Positions 25,783 to 34,642 of a DNA stretch of 43,016 bases are shown here, one piece after another. The position numbers were made by a program, and so were the translations under genes. Position 1 is the first letter of the stretch. Each line of letters starts with the position of its first letter. The notes beneath the pieces were generated by a model. It had not been told where the DNA came from. It was given only the letters and a program-made list of their open reading frames with translations, and did not search any database. The DNA is from Saprospiraceae bacterium (GTDB lineage Bacteria; Bacteroidota; Bacteroidia; Chitinophagales; Saprospiraceae). Where the stretch lies: positions 1 to 43,016 of the forward strand of contig JADLDL010000273.1 in NCBI GenBank assembly GCA_020846655.1. The letters run 5' to 3'.

Positions 25783-27476
25783 GGATCGGAAGGTTTGGCC
25801 GCCGATTTAGGGTTGAATTTTTTATACAAAACAACGCCAACAATTCCTGCGGCGAGCAGTCCCAGCACCACGTATGCCCAAATCGGAATACAAAGAGGCC
25901 AACTGACGCAGTTGCAATCGCACTGTTCCGGATTGGCCGCCGGTATTTCCAGGGTTGCATTGACAAAACCGATGGGGGTAGTGCCGGGCAGGAAAGTGAC
26001 GTCGCCGCCCAAGACAGAAATCTTACTAAGATAGCCGCCCAGGGTATTCGCCGGCATGGCTGCCATCATGGAGAAATCGATATCCAGGGTTTCGCCTGGT
26101 CGCAGGGGGCTGCCGCCGGCAAGCGACATATCGATATCCAGGGTATGGGTACAGTGGTTCCACTGCAGTGGCGTGCCCGCGCGTTGGGTGCTGGGGGCGG
26201 TACAAAACGCCAGTGGCGCCGGGCTTGTACCCAGCGGATTCAGGTGAACGAGGATGTGCTCGGCCAGGTTGGCGCCCGTGTTTTTGACCGACAAGCGAAA
26301 CCGCAATTTTGATTGGTTTCCGCAGGCGCAGAGTTCAAGGATATCGAGGTGGTTGGGGTCGATGGGCTCTCCGCTTTTCAGGTAGAGGGTGTCGACGTCC
26401 ACTACGTACTCATTGCCCAACATCGGTTGTACAGGGTCCATTTCCAGGTTCTCGTACAGTTCGGCATTCGCCACAACCGGGCAGTTGGCGTTGCTGGCGG
26501 TGAGTATGGCGAGGGCATAGGACTGATCGGTAGGGCCCAGCAAGGGCGTAGGGTCCTCGTATTCCACTTCCTGAAAGAGGCGAAATTCGCCGGCGTTGCC
26601 CACTACGCCCCGCACGGCGCTGCCATATGCGGCGTCGAAACTGAACACATCGTGCCGGGCGAAACGGGCCGACAGGGATGCCGGCACGGCAGTCGGGGAA
26701 AACGGCTGGGTTTGTACGGCGCCATATTTGGGGTTGCGCGACTGGGTTGCTGTCGCGAAATGCCCTGAAGGGCCCGCAGCCCCCGGAAAAGACCGGTTGT
26801 TGATGCTGCCGTACAACAAATGCACTTTGCCTTCCGGACAATCTGTATTGGGTTGGTACGAGACCACAAACACACTTTTTTCGCCCGGGGTTGTACTGGT
26901 TTTAGTATGCGCCAGGTAGCCGTGGCTGTGTGCCAGAAAGATGCGTTTGCCGGGCTGGATATCTTGTAGCCGGGCTGTAGGCGTAGCGGCGAGGGCAGCG
27001 CTGAAGGTAGCAGGGGGTGTGCAGGGCGCGGCCGGCGAATACTCCAGGGGGGCTGCCCCGGCGACGGCTGGCGGCGGCGGGTCGCCTTTCCGGCGCAGCA
27101 CGTACAGGAAGGGCTCGAAAACATCGGCTGCCGGGTAGCCATAGTCCTGAGCGAATACAGGCGGGTTGTGCTGCGGGTAGTTTTCCCAACAGCGTTTGGG
27201 CAGGCCGGTGGCAGCATGTTTTCGGATCAGTTGCGGAACATATTCGCCGTTGCCCAACAACCAAAATCCCCAGTAAAACGCGGTGTCGGGGGTGTTGGGT
27301 TGTGTGAAATAATCGTTCAACACTGGCAAGCCAGAACTGGTGAATTGGGTCTTGGAATTGGGCAGGGTGCTCACTTGCACACATTGGCTGCGGAGAGCAG
27401 TATCGGACAGCAGCAGGCAGCCCGCCAAACAGCACAAGAGCCGGGCACGGGCAACGGAAAGGGTAGGGTAGCGCAT
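25779..27476 (-). CDS. surface-exposed protein with C-terminal membrane anchor, unknown function
   Basis: A 565-residue protein with an N-terminal signal peptide (RARLLCCLAGCLLLSDTALRSQ) and one membrane helix close to the C-terminus (about 532-553, IPIWAYVVLGLLAAGIVGVVLY) followed by a short basic tail, so a type I membrane protein is predicted. The body is rich in Pro, Gly and Thr and has immunoglobulin-like segments resembling DUF11 (RFRLSVKNTGANLAEHILVH, LRPGETLDIDFSM). A Cys cluster CDCNC lies just before the helix. I do not recognise the family. Its stop overlaps the CHAT gene start by 4 bp, so both proteins are made together and may interact. Confidence 0.75.
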   Translation of the reverse strand: MRYPTLSVARARLLCCLAGCLLLSDTALRSQCVQVSTLPNSKTQFTSSGLPVLNDYFTQPNTPDTAFYWGFWLLGNGEYVPQLIRKHAATGLPKRCWENYPQHNPPVFAQDYGYPAADVFEPFLYVLRRKGDPPPPAVAGAAPLEYSPAAPCTPPATFSAALAATPTARLQDIQPGKRIFLAHSHGYLAHTKTSTTPGEKSVFVVSYQPNTDCPEGKVHLLYGSINNRSFPGAAGPSGHFATATQSRNPKYGAVQTQPFSPTAVPASLSARFARHDVFSFDAAYGSAVRGVVGNAGEFRLFQEVEYEDPTPLLGPTDQSYALAILTASNANCPVVANAELYENLEMDPVQPMLGNEYVVDVDTLYLKSGEPIDPNHLDILELCACGNQSKLRFRLSVKNTGANLAEHILVHLNPLGTSPAPLAFCTAPSTQRAGTPLQWNHCTHTLDIDMSLAGGSPLRPGETLDIDFSMMAAMPANTLGGYLSKISVLGGDVTFLPGTTPIGFVNATLEIPAANPEQCDCNCVSWPLCIPIWAYVVLGLLAAGIVGVVLYKKFNPKSAAKPSDP

Positions 27477-27775
27477 TGGAAAAGTGTTTTCAAATTAGTA
27501 CCGCCGGCGCACAAATTCTTAAGTCGGGCAGCCCAATTTTGGACTGCGCAGGCTGATTATGGTGAAAACAGGGCAAGTTTGCCGCCTAAAAATAGCGAAA
27601 TTCTATTGTTTTTTAAAAAATGATGTTGGCGCCGGGGACGGGCCTGTTGCCGGCCATTTACCCCGAGCAGGTGTGGATTTGAAAAAAAATTTCCAGGCAC
27701 TTAAGATTTCCGGTAGCGGGGGTATTAAGCCTGTTGAAATCAGTTTTTTAAACCATCCAACAACATCAATCCAAT
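27477..27775. other. divergent intergenic region
   Basis: About 300 bp between the surface-protein/CHAT operon and the S74 gene, which diverge. It is AT-richer than its flanks. No full Bacteroidota promoter match, hairpin of note, or RNA gene was found. Confidence 0.5.
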
Positions 27776-29656
27776 ATGAAAAAATCACTCTTTTTCTGCC
27801 TCCTCCTCACCGGCATGTTTCGCCTGGCTTTTGCCCAGGCGCCCAACCAATTCAACTTCCAGGCCGTCGCCAAATATGCCAACGACAACCCCATCACCGG
27901 TTCGGCATCGGTGCGCTTCAGCATCCTCGACGGCTCGGCAAGCGGCGCCGAACTGTACCAGGAACTGCACAACAACGTCATGGCCACCGACAAAGGCGTG
28001 ATCGCCCTCCAGGTCGGCGGTGGACAGGTGCAAGGCCTGAAGCCTTGGTTGAACATCAACTGGAGCACCGGGGCCAAGTACCTGAAAGTCGAAATCAAAC
28101 CCGTCGGAGAGCCGGATTTCATCCTGATGGGGCCGCCGCAGCAGTTGAACAGTGTGCCCTATGCCCTTGCGGCGCAGGTATCCCTGACGGACAAAGACCA
28201 GCAAACCCTGAGCCTCAGTGGCGCAACCCTTTCCATTTCCAATGGCAACTCCGTGACGCTGCCCGACAAAGACCAGCAAACGCTGACGCTCAACAACAAC
28301 AACCTTTCCATCAGCGGCGGCAACGCTGTGGCTTTGCCAACACAATGGTGGGCGGCCTCCGGCACCGGTTTGTACAACCTCAACACCGGGAACGTGGGTA
28401 TCAAAACCAACAATCCCCTGGCGCCCCTGCACATCAAATCGGATGGCGTGGGCGGCGTCGGCGGCGCGCAACTGCTGCTGGAAGAAAACAACGAATCGGA
28501 CGGCGCACGCCTTCAATTTAAAAATGGCTTCCCCGACCAATTTTGGGACATTTGGGGCTACTCCAACCCCGATGAATCGCTGGCACGCCTCAACTTGTAT
28601 TACCAAAATGGCAGCTTAGGGAAAGATGTCATTTCGCTTTCCGGGACCGGGAAAGTAGGTATCGGAACAAATGATCCGTTGGCAAAACTAGACGTGCGCG
28701 GCGACGCTGGGTTGTTGGGGCTGAGGGCCGAAACCATGAACTCAGACGCTGTTGTAGGTATTTCCACCGGCGACCAGAATTGGGCCGGCGTTGCCGGACA
28801 TTGCTACGCCCCGGATGGTAATGCGCTGTGGGGGCAAAATTTTACGAATGGAAAGGGAGGGCTTATCGGAGGAAAGGATTTTGCCGGCCTGTTTTGGGGC
28901 GGTGCCGTACGGATTACGGGCATCAGCCCGGTAGCCAGCGCCAATTTTGCGTATTTCACGCTTGGGCCTTTGCCTCCGCCTTTCCAGGCCCCGGTGTCTG
29001 AGGTGTACAACGGCAATACCCAATACAGCCTCTGGGCCGACAATGCCGTTCGGGGCTTGCAGTTTCAGGCCATGTCTGACCGCCGGATCAAAGACATCGT
29101 TGGTGTCAGCGATAGCCGCCGCGACCTGGCAACCCTGCTCCAAATTGAAATCACCGATTACTATTTTAAAGACCGGATCACCAAAGGCAATATGCCGCAG
29201 AAAAAAGTGATCGGCCAACAAGTGGCTGTTGTTTTTCCACAAGCCGTCGATTCGAACACACAGGAGTTTATTCCGGATATCCTGCAAACCAGCCGGGCCG
29301 ACAACGGATGGATTGCCCTGGCCGGACATGGTTTGCAGGCAGGCGATATCGTGCGTTTGTTTTTTGGACAAAAACAAGTTGGACTGAAGGTCACGGAGGC
29401 TACAGTCAGTGGTTTCCGGGTAGATACCGCGCCCTCAGGCCCGGTTTTCGTGTATGGCCGGCAAGTGCGCGACTTCCATGTCGTCGACTACGAAGCCATT
29501 TCCATGCTCAACGTATCCGCTACCCAGGAACTCGCCCGCCAGGTAGCCAGCCTGCAACAAGAAAACGACGCCCTCCGGCAGCAATTCCTGGATTTGGAAA
29601 GCCGCCTCACGGCCCTGAACGCCCAACTCAACCCAAGCAGCTCCCTCAACAAATAA
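27776..29656 (+). CDS. secreted protein with tail-fibre-like peptidase S74 chaperone domain
   Basis: A 626-residue protein with a signal peptide (MKKSLFFCLLLTGMFRLAFAQ). Residues 22-140 form a conserved N-terminal domain common in such Bacteroidota proteins (FNFQAVAKYANDNPITGS). Two short repeats follow (DKDQQTLSLSGATLSISNGN and DKDQQTLTLNNNNLSISGGN, about 139-185). After GNVGIKTNNPLAPLHI and GTGKVGIGTNDPLAKLDV elements comes an S74-type C-terminal region with SDRRIKDIVGVSD (about 433-445), where self-cleavage would occur, VVDYEAISMLNVSATQEL and a final coiled coil. In phages this domain trimerises fibres; in Bacteroidota it is frequent in secreted proteins. This is not evidence of a prophage, as no phage genes are nearby. 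Confidence 0.85.
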   Translation: MKKSLFFCLLLTGMFRLAFAQAPNQFNFQAVAKYANDNPITGSASVRFSILDGSASGAELYQELHNNVMATDKGVIALQVGGGQVQGLKPWLNINWSTGAKYLKVEIKPVGEPDFILMGPPQQLNSVPYALAAQVSLTDKDQQTLSLSGATLSISNGNSVTLPDKDQQTLTLNNNNLSISGGNAVALPTQWWAASGTGLYNLNTGNVGIKTNNPLAPLHIKSDGVGGVGGAQLLLEENNESDGARLQFKNGFPDQFWDIWGYSNPDESLARLNLYYQNGSLGKDVISLSGTGKVGIGTNDPLAKLDVRGDAGLLGLRAETMNSDAVVGISTGDQNWAGVAGHCYAPDGNALWGQNFTNGKGGLIGGKDFAGLFWGGAVRITGISPVASANFAYFTLGPLPPPFQAPVSEVYNGNTQYSLWADNAVRGLQFQAMSDRRIKDIVGVSDSRRDLATLLQIEITDYYFKDRITKGNMPQKKVIGQQVAVVFPQAVDSNTQEFIPDILQTSRADNGWIALAGHGLQAGDIVRLFFGQKQVGLKVTEATVSGFRVDTAPSGPVFVYGRQVRDFHVVDYEAISMLNVSATQELARQVASLQQENDALRQQFLDLESRLTALNAQLNPSSSLNK

Positions 29657-29668
29657 ACCGCCCGTACC

Positions 29669-30202
29669 ATGCCATACCCACTTTTTGCACGCCCCCTGCT
29701 ACTGCCCCTGCTCCTGCTCCTCCCCCGCCCGGACCTGGCCGCGCAAAGTCTGCCCCTGCGGGTCGTTGCGGCCGCCGGCACCACCGCAGTGGTGGCGGCC
29801 TCCGGCGGCCAGGTGTACCAGTTTTTCTACACCCTTGGCGAACCCGCCATCCAAACCGCCCAGGCGGGCAATTTCCGCTGGCAGGAAGGCTTTTGGCAGC
29901 CGGACATCAATACCGCCACTGAAACGGTGGAGCTGCTGGGCCTTGCCCTGGATATCCGGGTGCTGCCCAACCCTTCCCGCGACCACTTCAGCATCCAACT
30001 GGAAGGGCCGCCGATGCCGCTGGCTTTGCGGTGCAGCCTGTTCGACTTGCTCGGGCGCCCGGTCGAAACCGCCCTGCTGCCCGCCGGCGAAACACAAGTT
30101 CAGATGGGGCAGCCCGCGCTGCCCGCCGGATTTTATTTTTTGCGGCTACAAACCCCCGATGGCCGCCTGATCCGCAGCGTTTCGCTGCAAAAAACCAATT
30201 GA
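29669..30202 (+). CDS. small type IX secretion cargo with C-terminal sorting domain
   Basis: A 177-residue protein with a Leu/Pro-rich signal peptide (MPYPLFARPLLLPLLLLLPR...AAQ), coded by CTGCCCCTGCT-type repeats similar to those in the 10.7-kb barrel gene. Residues 27-85 are a short region with GGQVYQFFYTLGEPAI and FRWQEGFWQP, seen before sorting domains in many Bacteroidota proteins. The last 80 residues are a type A type IX sorting domain: DIRVLPNPSRDHFSIQLEG, LFDLLGRPVETALLPAGE, LPAGFYFLRLQTPDGRLIRSV. It follows the S74 gene by 12 bp and is probably cotranscribed with it. It implies that the organism has a type IX system, in line with the PorE-like gene. Confidence 0.85.
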   Translation: MPYPLFARPLLLPLLLLLPRPDLAAQSLPLRVVAAAGTTAVVAASGGQVYQFFYTLGEPAIQTAQAGNFRWQEGFWQPDINTATETVELLGLALDIRVLPNPSRDHFSIQLEGPPMPLALRCSLFDLLGRPVETALLPAGETQVQMGQPALPAGFYFLRLQTPDGRLIRSVSLQKTN

Positions 30203-30255
30203 GGCAAATGGTCGTTTTTGGAGAGGCTGTCTCGTAAGTACTTGGACCTTGCATG

Positions 30256-30341
30256 TTGGTCATTGGGCATTGGGCATCTAAATTTTTTAAATTTAGAATT
30301 TTCAAGCCTGCATTTGGGAATTCCCAATGTTCAATGACCAA
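30256..30341. repeat. nested palindromic intergenic element
   Basis: Arms of 19 bp (30256-30274 and 30323-30341) pair at 17 of 19 positions. Inside lie a hairpin CTAAATTT-TTT-AAATTTAG (30278-30296) and a perfect 14-bp palindrome TTGGGAATTCCCAA (30314-30327) that shares bases with the right arm, so two folds compete. It could act as a terminator for the 27.8-30.2 kb genes or be a mobile palindrome remnant. Confidence 0.6.
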
Positions 30342-30412
30342 TTTTCAATGTTTACGTGCTAATGAGCCGGCCTCTTTTTGTTTTACGTAGCCTGCGCCTC
30401 ATAAACTTGAAA

Positions 30413-30420
30413 TACTTTTG
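30413..30420 (+). promoter_or_regulatory. candidate -7 box of kynA
   Basis: TACTTTTG fits TAnnTTTG. Transcription would begin near 30427, about 36 nt before the ATG at 30463, which supports that start over a TTG at 30418. No -33 TTG at a normal distance. Confidence 0.45.
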
Positions 30421-30462
30421 CCGGAGAATACCGAACCACTTCACATTTTCCGGCCTTATACC

Positions 30463-31503
30463 ATGCCCACCAAAGACGTCCACTATTCCGACTACCTTCA
30501 ACTCGACAAAATCCTCAACGCCCAAACCCTCGAAAGCGATCTCCAGGGCGCCCCGGCGCACGACGAGATGCTGTTTATCATCATCCACCAGGCCTACGAA
30601 CTGTGGTTCAAACAAATCCTGTTCGAGATCGACTCCATCGCGGACATCATGGGCCAGCAGGTGATCAACGACAACTCCCCCGAACTCCAAACCGTGGTGC
30701 ACCGCCTGGGCCGCATCGAAACCATCCTGAAAGTAGCCGTACACCAAATTGATATCCTGGAAACCATGACGCCCATGGATTTCCTCGACTTCCGCGATTT
30801 CCTGCGCCCCGCCTCCGGGTTTCAAAGTTGGCAATTCAAAATCACGGAAGCCAAACTGGGCCTGCGCTTCCCCGAGCGTTTTGCGCAGGAATATTACATT
30901 TCCCAACTCCGGCCCGAACACGTCGCCCTCATCAAAAACGTGGAAGCCAAGCCTTCCCTGCTCGACCTGGTGAACGAATGGCTCGAACGCATGCCCTTCT
31001 TCGAGGCGCCGGAATATTGGGCCAACTATACCCCGCTGGCGCCGGTACAACCCGACAGGCACCCCTTCTGGAGCGACTATTCCGCCGTATACAAGCAAAG
31101 CCTGGTGGAAGGCGAACGCGCCAACCTGCAACCCTTCGAAACGCTGTTTTTTGACAACAACCCCGGCGCAGAGCGGCGCCTCAGCCCCAAAGCCTGCCGG
31201 GCTGCCTTGTTCATCATGTTGTACCGGGGCTACCCGCTGCTGCAAGCCCCCTTCCAACTGCTCAACAACCTGCTCGAAATCGACGAACAACTCTCCACCT
31301 GGCGCTACCGCCACGTGAGCATGGTCACCCGCATGATCGGTTTCCGCTCCGGCACCGGCGGTTCCAGCGGCCGCGACTACCTCAAAGGCGCCCTCGACAA
31401 GCACCATATTTTCAGGGAAGTAGCCGCCCTGTCCAGTTTCCTCATCGAACGCCGCCGCCTGCCCAAACTCAGCAAAGAACTCGAGGAGCGGCTCGGATTC
31501 TGA
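30463..31503 (+). CDS. kynA: tryptophan 2,3-dioxygenase
   Basis: Haem enzyme that opens the indole ring of tryptophan to give N-formylkynurenine, the first step of the kynurenine route to NAD. The start MPTKDVHYSDYLQLDKIL at 30463 gives 346 residues. Family motifs are HDEMLFIIIHQAYELWFKQI (with the substrate-site His near 39), FRDFLRPASGFQSWQFK, and WRYRHVSMVTRMIGF (the haem-ligand His in YRHVSM) followed by GTGGSSGRDYL. All key residues are present. It is monocistronic and converges on the SIR2 gene with 68 bp between stops. Other kyn genes are not in the window, so it could serve Trp catabolism or NAD synthesis. Confidence 0.96.
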   Translation: MPTKDVHYSDYLQLDKILNAQTLESDLQGAPAHDEMLFIIIHQAYELWFKQILFEIDSIADIMGQQVINDNSPELQTVVHRLGRIETILKVAVHQIDILETMTPMDFLDFRDFLRPASGFQSWQFKITEAKLGLRFPERFAQEYYISQLRPEHVALIKNVEAKPSLLDLVNEWLERMPFFEAPEYWANYTPLAPVQPDRHPFWSDYSAVYKQSLVEGERANLQPFETLFFDNNPGAERRLSPKACRAALFIMLYRGYPLLQAPFQLLNNLLEIDEQLSTWRYRHVSMVTRMIGFRSGTGGSSGRDYLKGALDKHHIFREVAALSSFLIERRRLPKLSKELEERLGF

Positions 31504-31571
31504 GGGAGTGATGCCGCTGGTTGACCTCGATTAAATAATAGCCATTTGTCTCATTTACTTAATAGTCCCTT

Positions 31572-32642
31572 TTAAAATGGCAAGTCTTCATCAGGGAATA
31601 TAGAATTTATGAATTTTAAATTTATGCTTTCTTTAAAAAACGTACTTGCATTCCCTATAATTACCCTTATTTGGTTGGTGTTTGCAAGTGAAAGCCTATT
31701 AGCAAGGTCAATGGCATGATCATCCGGTGTTCCCTTATAGGCATTAACTAATAATATTCGATTAGAGTCTTCGTTTAGAGCTTGTTTTAGTATTTTATTG
31801 ATATGGTCGTCCCAAAAACCGTACCCAGAGACTATAATTACTTTTGCTTTGATGCAGTACTCTCTAAACTCGTATATAAAAAACAAAAAAGGATCATAGG
31901 CGCGGATCTTTTGACGTGTGCCAAATATAATCTCATGCCTTTTAATTTTGACTGGGGATTTTCGAAATATTTTGTCAAGGTGGTCTCTTTCCCAATCAAT
32001 AGAGCCATGAATTTTATACAAATAAATATCAGGATCCGCTTCTTCGTCACCAATCTTGAATTTAGACCAATGCCAGGCCTCATCAACTTCTCTCTCATTC
32101 CCAAATCCTCTCTCAATTTCACACATTACTTCTTTGCCGTCATGCTTAAATCTGTCGCAAACACTTTCGATACATAAGTCATAGTTTAAAGTAAATATCC
32201 TCAAAGGGTTATTTAGCTCTTTTTGAAAAAGAGCGATTTCTTGATAATATTTGGCTTGTACTTGATTGTCAAGAGCAATCCATCCGCGAAGGCTATCGAT
32301 TATTAAATCTCTAAATTCAGTAATTGCATAAACAGTATAACCTACATTTTCAATAAACTCAATCCAACTTAATTGAAATGGTGAAAGCGGATGTTGTTTG
32401 TTTAATAAGAGTAGTAGTTCGTCTAGGATATTTACTAAATCTTCCACGTTTAGAGATTCACTAGAGACCTTAAAGACTTGGGCTTTGATGAAGTTGTAGA
32501 GGCCTTTGAATTTTTTCCAATCATACTCTAATTTTGATTCTATTTTTTCTATCATTTCAATTGTAATAGGGATACCTGCTTCTTGACTCGCACCAGCCCC
32601 CAATAATATTAAAATATCTTCTCTTTGTAGTTGAAAAGTCAT
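31572..32642 (-). CDS. SIR2-domain NADase-like effector of an Argonaute defence module
   Basis: A 356-residue protein from the ATG at 32642; an in-frame TTG at 32666 would overlap the Argonaute stop and is less likely. It is a SIR2_2-type domain: NAD-binding GAGAS (15-19), TLNYD (151-155, with the conserved Asn and Asp), catalytic His in YKIHGSIDW (H212), and VSGYGFWDDHIN (271-282). All key residues are present, so NAD hydrolysis is plausible. The domain fills nearly the whole chain. In SPARSA systems SIR2 is fused to an APAZ domain of about 250 residues; here there is no room for it. The gene lies 11 bp after the Argonaute gene on the same strand. AT-rich composition points to recent acquisition. 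Role as a defence effector is inferred from context. Confidence 0.9.
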   Translation of the reverse strand: MTFQLQREDILILLGAGASQEAGIPITIEMIEKIESKLEYDWKKFKGLYNFIKAQVFKVSSESLNVEDLVNILDELLLLLNKQHPLSPFQLSWIEFIENVGYTVYAITEFRDLIIDSLRGWIALDNQVQAKYYQEIALFQKELNNPLRIFTLNYDLCIESVCDRFKHDGKEVMCEIERGFGNEREVDEAWHWSKFKIGDEEADPDIYLYKIHGSIDWERDHLDKIFRKSPVKIKRHEIIFGTRQKIRAYDPFLFFIYEFREYCIKAKVIIVSGYGFWDDHINKILKQALNEDSNRILLVNAYKGTPDDHAIDLANRLSLANTNQIRVIIGNASTFFKESINLKFINSIFPDEDLPF

Positions 32643-32653
32643 GTGATTTAATT

Positions 32654-34489
32654 TTATAGAAACCAAGGCTTTAAACTGCTCGCTTTTAATTCAGAGTATC
32701 CTTTTTCTTTGAATGATCGAACAAAATCAGTCACTAGGTTACAGTATTGAACTGATATGGGAACTGATTTTGAATTGTAGGCTCTCCAATTCATTCCTGA
32801 TAGGCTTAGCAATTCTTGTATAAATGAAACTTGGTCAAGGGTGTTGTTTGATTGATACATAAATTCGATAAAAATTGGCCCGCTGTACCTTTTTTTTGAT
32901 TTTGAATCTGTAATTCGCACACCTTCGGCCCAAAGCAAGTGTTTGTTTTTGCCTATTTTTGCATAACTTCCTTCATATGGCGTTAAGTTATTCAAACTTT
33001 TATTGTATCCAAAATATTTGTTCTCCATATTTATTCTCATTAACACAAATTCTATGCTTGGGTTAATGTTTTCAACAGACTCTTTTACCTTTTTGATTTC
33101 ATCATCAGTGATTTTAAATGGGGCGTGAATTGCAACTCTTGAATATTTAGAGCTTTCATTTTTTAAGACTTCTTCAACTCTACTTCTAAGTTTGGCTAAA
33201 TAGGACTCTTTGGTTGCATTTTCCGATATTACGCTAATTGATTGATATAGCCCAGTGCTTTCTAGCAAAACCGAATATGCATAATACCTGTCAAGTTTTT
33301 TCTCTCCATTCAATAATTTGAATCTATTTGATTGTGCTAATCCTATTATTAACGTAGTTCCTGCATTAGGTTTGATGATCCAGGGCACGCCCCCAATTTT
33401 AGAAAATATTTGCAAGGAAAAATCTCTGACAGCGTATTTGTTTTTTAACGTATCGTAGTTAATAAATTGTACAGGAATGTTAATGCTGCAAAATTTATGC
33501 TTCACCATATAATACATCTCATTTTCATCTTCTGGATTGTTTTTTAATACTACTACTATAGAATTCGGTTTGCTATTACCTTGGATTTTTATTATCAAAT
33601 TATTTACTTCATGTTCGTTGATGTCGACGCATCTATGACCTAAAAAATTAACTTTGATCTTAAAAATAGATTCTATTTCTTTTTTTAAATCTTCATAAAA
33701 TGTGGAAATGATTATTCTTTCACTTTCTTTATGCAGAAAGTAAACGTTTGCTTCGTCAGTTACAGTAGAAAATGGTCCTATTTCACGCATTTTGTTCTGG
33801 TTTTCGACCTCAATGCCGCCTTTTACAAGAAATATTTTTTGGGAAAGAATTGTGCAGGGTATATCAGTTGTTCCGTAGAAATCAATCTCAGTTCCTTTAA
33901 ATATATTATTATAATATAATCTTGCAAAATTGCGAATTTTTTCATACTTGTCACTATATAACTCAGTGTTGCTCCTTCCAATAGAATTTAGGCTAAGACT
34001 TAACACTTGAGTGCGGCGATTAAATTTGGAGCCTTCATTTTTTAAAAATTTATAATCAAAAAGGAGCCCAAATTTGCTATTTTCTTCTAAAAAATAAGGC
34101 TCAATCCATACAGACTCTCTGCCTTCGGTGTGAGATTTTAATATGAAATATACTCTTTTGTATTTTGAATTCAAGGGTATTTCATAATCACCTGAATCTA
34201 GTTTTGCGTTAACTGTCTTTTTTAGTAGCCAAAAAATATAACTTTTCGTAATCTCTTTATTTAAATCCTGACTGCAAGAAAACTCTTCTGAGTCTTCAAA
34301 CTTTTCAAATGAAATGTAGTAGTTTTCGTATTCAATGCTCTTGTCTACTTGAGGTAGTCTACCCATAAAAACTTCTGGAAGTTTTATCGGTGCATTATTT
34401 GAATGTACTTTTTTCCGATATACCTTAAATAATAAATTTGAATTTATTAGCGGAGAGAAGTTTAAGGAGATTTTATATTCTTTGCTCAT
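32654..34489 (-). CDS. catalytically inactive prokaryotic Argonaute (N-L1-L2/MID/PIWI, no evident PAZ)
   Basis: A 611-residue protein. The last 235 residues are a PIWI domain (TTLIIGLAQSNRF 378-390, HLLWAEGVRI 517-526, LLSLSGMNWRAY 560-571, VPISVQYCNLVTDF 576-589). Before it is a MID domain (about 240-375) with likely guide-phosphate ligands Tyr326, Lys330, Gln341 and Lys364 in YYMVKHKF, PVQFIN and FSKIGGVPW. The first PIWI acidic residue is replaced (GLAQS, Ala385) and the usual RDG-type strand reads VAIHAPFKI, so slicer activity is not expected. Residues 1-240 contain WIEPYFLEENSKFGLLFDYKF and TQVLSLSLNSIGRSNTELY, resembling N-L1-L2/APAZ regions, but are too short to include a PAZ. Guide binding with effector activation is inferred from known inactive pAgo systems. 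Confidence 0.88.
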   Translation of the reverse strand: MSKEYKISLNFSPLINSNLLFKVYRKKVHSNNAPIKLPEVFMGRLPQVDKSIEYENYYISFEKFEDSEEFSCSQDLNKEITKSYIFWLLKKTVNAKLDSGDYEIPLNSKYKRVYFILKSHTEGRESVWIEPYFLEENSKFGLLFDYKFLKNEGSKFNRRTQVLSLSLNSIGRSNTELYSDKYEKIRNFARLYYNNIFKGTEIDFYGTTDIPCTILSQKIFLVKGGIEVENQNKMREIGPFSTVTDEANVYFLHKESERIIISTFYEDLKKEIESIFKIKVNFLGHRCVDINEHEVNNLIIKIQGNSKPNSIVVVLKNNPEDENEMYYMVKHKFCSINIPVQFINYDTLKNKYAVRDFSLQIFSKIGGVPWIIKPNAGTTLIIGLAQSNRFKLLNGEKKLDRYYAYSVLLESTGLYQSISVISENATKESYLAKLRSRVEEVLKNESSKYSRVAIHAPFKITDDEIKKVKESVENINPSIEFVLMRINMENKYFGYNKSLNNLTPYEGSYAKIGKNKHLLWAEGVRITDSKSKKRYSGPIFIEFMYQSNNTLDQVSFIQELLSLSGMNWRAYNSKSVPISVQYCNLVTDFVRSFKEKGYSELKASSLKPWFL

Positions 34490-34642
34490 TTAACGAAAAA
34501 TTTAATTAAAGTTTATTGAAGCGCTCCACTTCGGCAAGTTTAATCTTATCAATTTAGTTATAATAATAGAAAGATTGTAATTATATTGTCGTTATGATTA
34601 GGTCCTACTCCTAAGTCAACATTTGCTTTTTTTAGTAATTGC

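Noticed and set aside
27776-29656. Prophage tail-fibre gene
   Set aside because: It has a signal peptide and a Bacteroidota-type N-terminal domain, and no other phage structural gene is near.
30352-31407. Minus-strand frame of 351 residues opposite kynA
   Set aside because: Antisense shadow; kynA has all dioxygenase motifs.
32654-34489. Active slicer Argonaute
   Set aside because: The first catalytic Asp is Ala385 and the second Asp strand reads IHAPF; cleavage is not expected.
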